Assembly (NCBI GenBank): GCA_964230605.1
Contig: CAXRIN010000022.1
Location: 1 to 14,207 of the forward strand
Source of the DNA: GCA-002722245 sp964230605
GTDB lineage: Bacteria; Bacteroidota; Bacteroidia; Flavobacteriales_C; GCA-002722245
DNA length: 14,207 bases
Direction: 5' to 3'
Made by a program: the position numbers and the translations under genes. Under the pieces are notes generated by a model, which was not told where the DNA came from, did not search any database, and was given only the letters and a program-made list of their open reading frames with translations. Numbering within the stretch: position 1 is the first letter of the stretch; each line of letters opens with the position of its first letter. Positions 14,098 through 14,207 of this stretch are shown here, one piece after another.

Positions 14098-14207
14098 TTG
14101 GCATGTCTTAATTTCTTGAAATTTAATCTTCGGTTTTTTAGGGAAGAAAGAATATGCAATTAAAGCTGCAATAGTATTTACAATAAATCCCTTAAAAGAT
14201 CTATGTC
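14068..14207 (-). mobile_element. Right end of an insertion sequence (right copy, inverted)
   Basis: Bases 14068-14206 are the exact reverse complement of 1-139, and base 14207 extends one further base outward. The element's terminus (ACCTGAGCTC...) starts at 14069 or 14068, inside the 13303 gene. The transposase reads back toward the host DNA on the minus strand. Together with the left copy it forms a head-to-head pair of IS right ends facing inward across 13.9 kb of chromosomal genes. Confidence 0.8.
14083..14207 (-). pseudogene. IS982-like transposase, C-terminal 40 residues only (cut by window edge)
   Basis: This is identical in sequence to the fragment at 2-124: 40 codons on the minus strand ending in TAG at 14083-14085, carrying the HRS...LIAY...PKKP tail. 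The upstream part of the gene lies beyond the window. Its stop overlaps the end of the chimeric 13303 frame on the opposite strand. Confidence 0.65.

Noticed and set aside
1..14207. Composite transposon carrying the whole segment
   Set aside because: The cargo is housekeeping genes (guaB, trxA, queE, a division gene), and host genes are cut at the borders. A segment bounded by multicopy IS elements, with the assembly stopping there, explains the layout better.

Overview
The window is AT-rich and carries a chromosomal housekeeping segment from a member of the Bacteroidota, most likely a Flavobacteriales-like organism. The evidence is the protein types (PIN-PhoH, MoxR/DUF58, tandem parvulin chaperones, a Trx-ApbE fusion), the TAnnTTTG promoter elements, and stop usage of ten TAA, three TAG and no TGA among the complete genes. 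This placement is inferred from gene style; no rRNA or tRNA gene is present to confirm it.

Both ends are the same sequence in opposite orientation. Bases 1-139 are the exact reverse complement of 14068-14206. This repeat encodes the last 40 residues of a transposase, probably of the IS982 family, followed by the element's terminus. The segment is therefore bounded by two inverted copies of one insertion sequence, and an assembly would naturally stop in such repeats. On the right the element interrupts a host gene (13303 on), replacing its 3' part. On the left it cuts into the region downstream of the DUF58 gene.

From left to right: the IS end; a damaged open frame (136-303, minus); a DUF58/vWA protein (310-1239, minus); thioredoxin with its own promoter and terminator (minus); a 71-residue orphan protein (minus); then phoH (plus) with a strong terminator and a small FtsB/DivIC-type division protein (plus). 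The latter meets the next unit tail to tail with overlapping stop codons.

From 13016 down to 3980 lies a tightly packed minus-strand unit of eight genes: guaB, a 655-residue double-parvulin isomerase, a 297-residue chaperone-like lipoprotein candidate, a SurA-like isomerase, moxR, queE, a CoA-binding protein and a thioredoxin-ApbE fusion. Gaps range from 23 bases to overlaps of 17. The unit mixes GTP synthesis (guaB), envelope protein folding (three periplasmic proteins), a MoxR AAA+ chaperone, queuosine synthesis (queE) and extracytoplasmic flavinylation (apbE). The MoxR partner type, DUF58, is in this window but about 5 kb away in a different unit.

I see no CRISPR array, phage module, toxin-antitoxin pair or defence system. 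The most notable items are the inverted IS ends with the gene they break, the Trx-ApbE fusion, and the three-gene parvulin cluster whose middle member lacks the isomerase domain. Most of the window is ordinary core genome.
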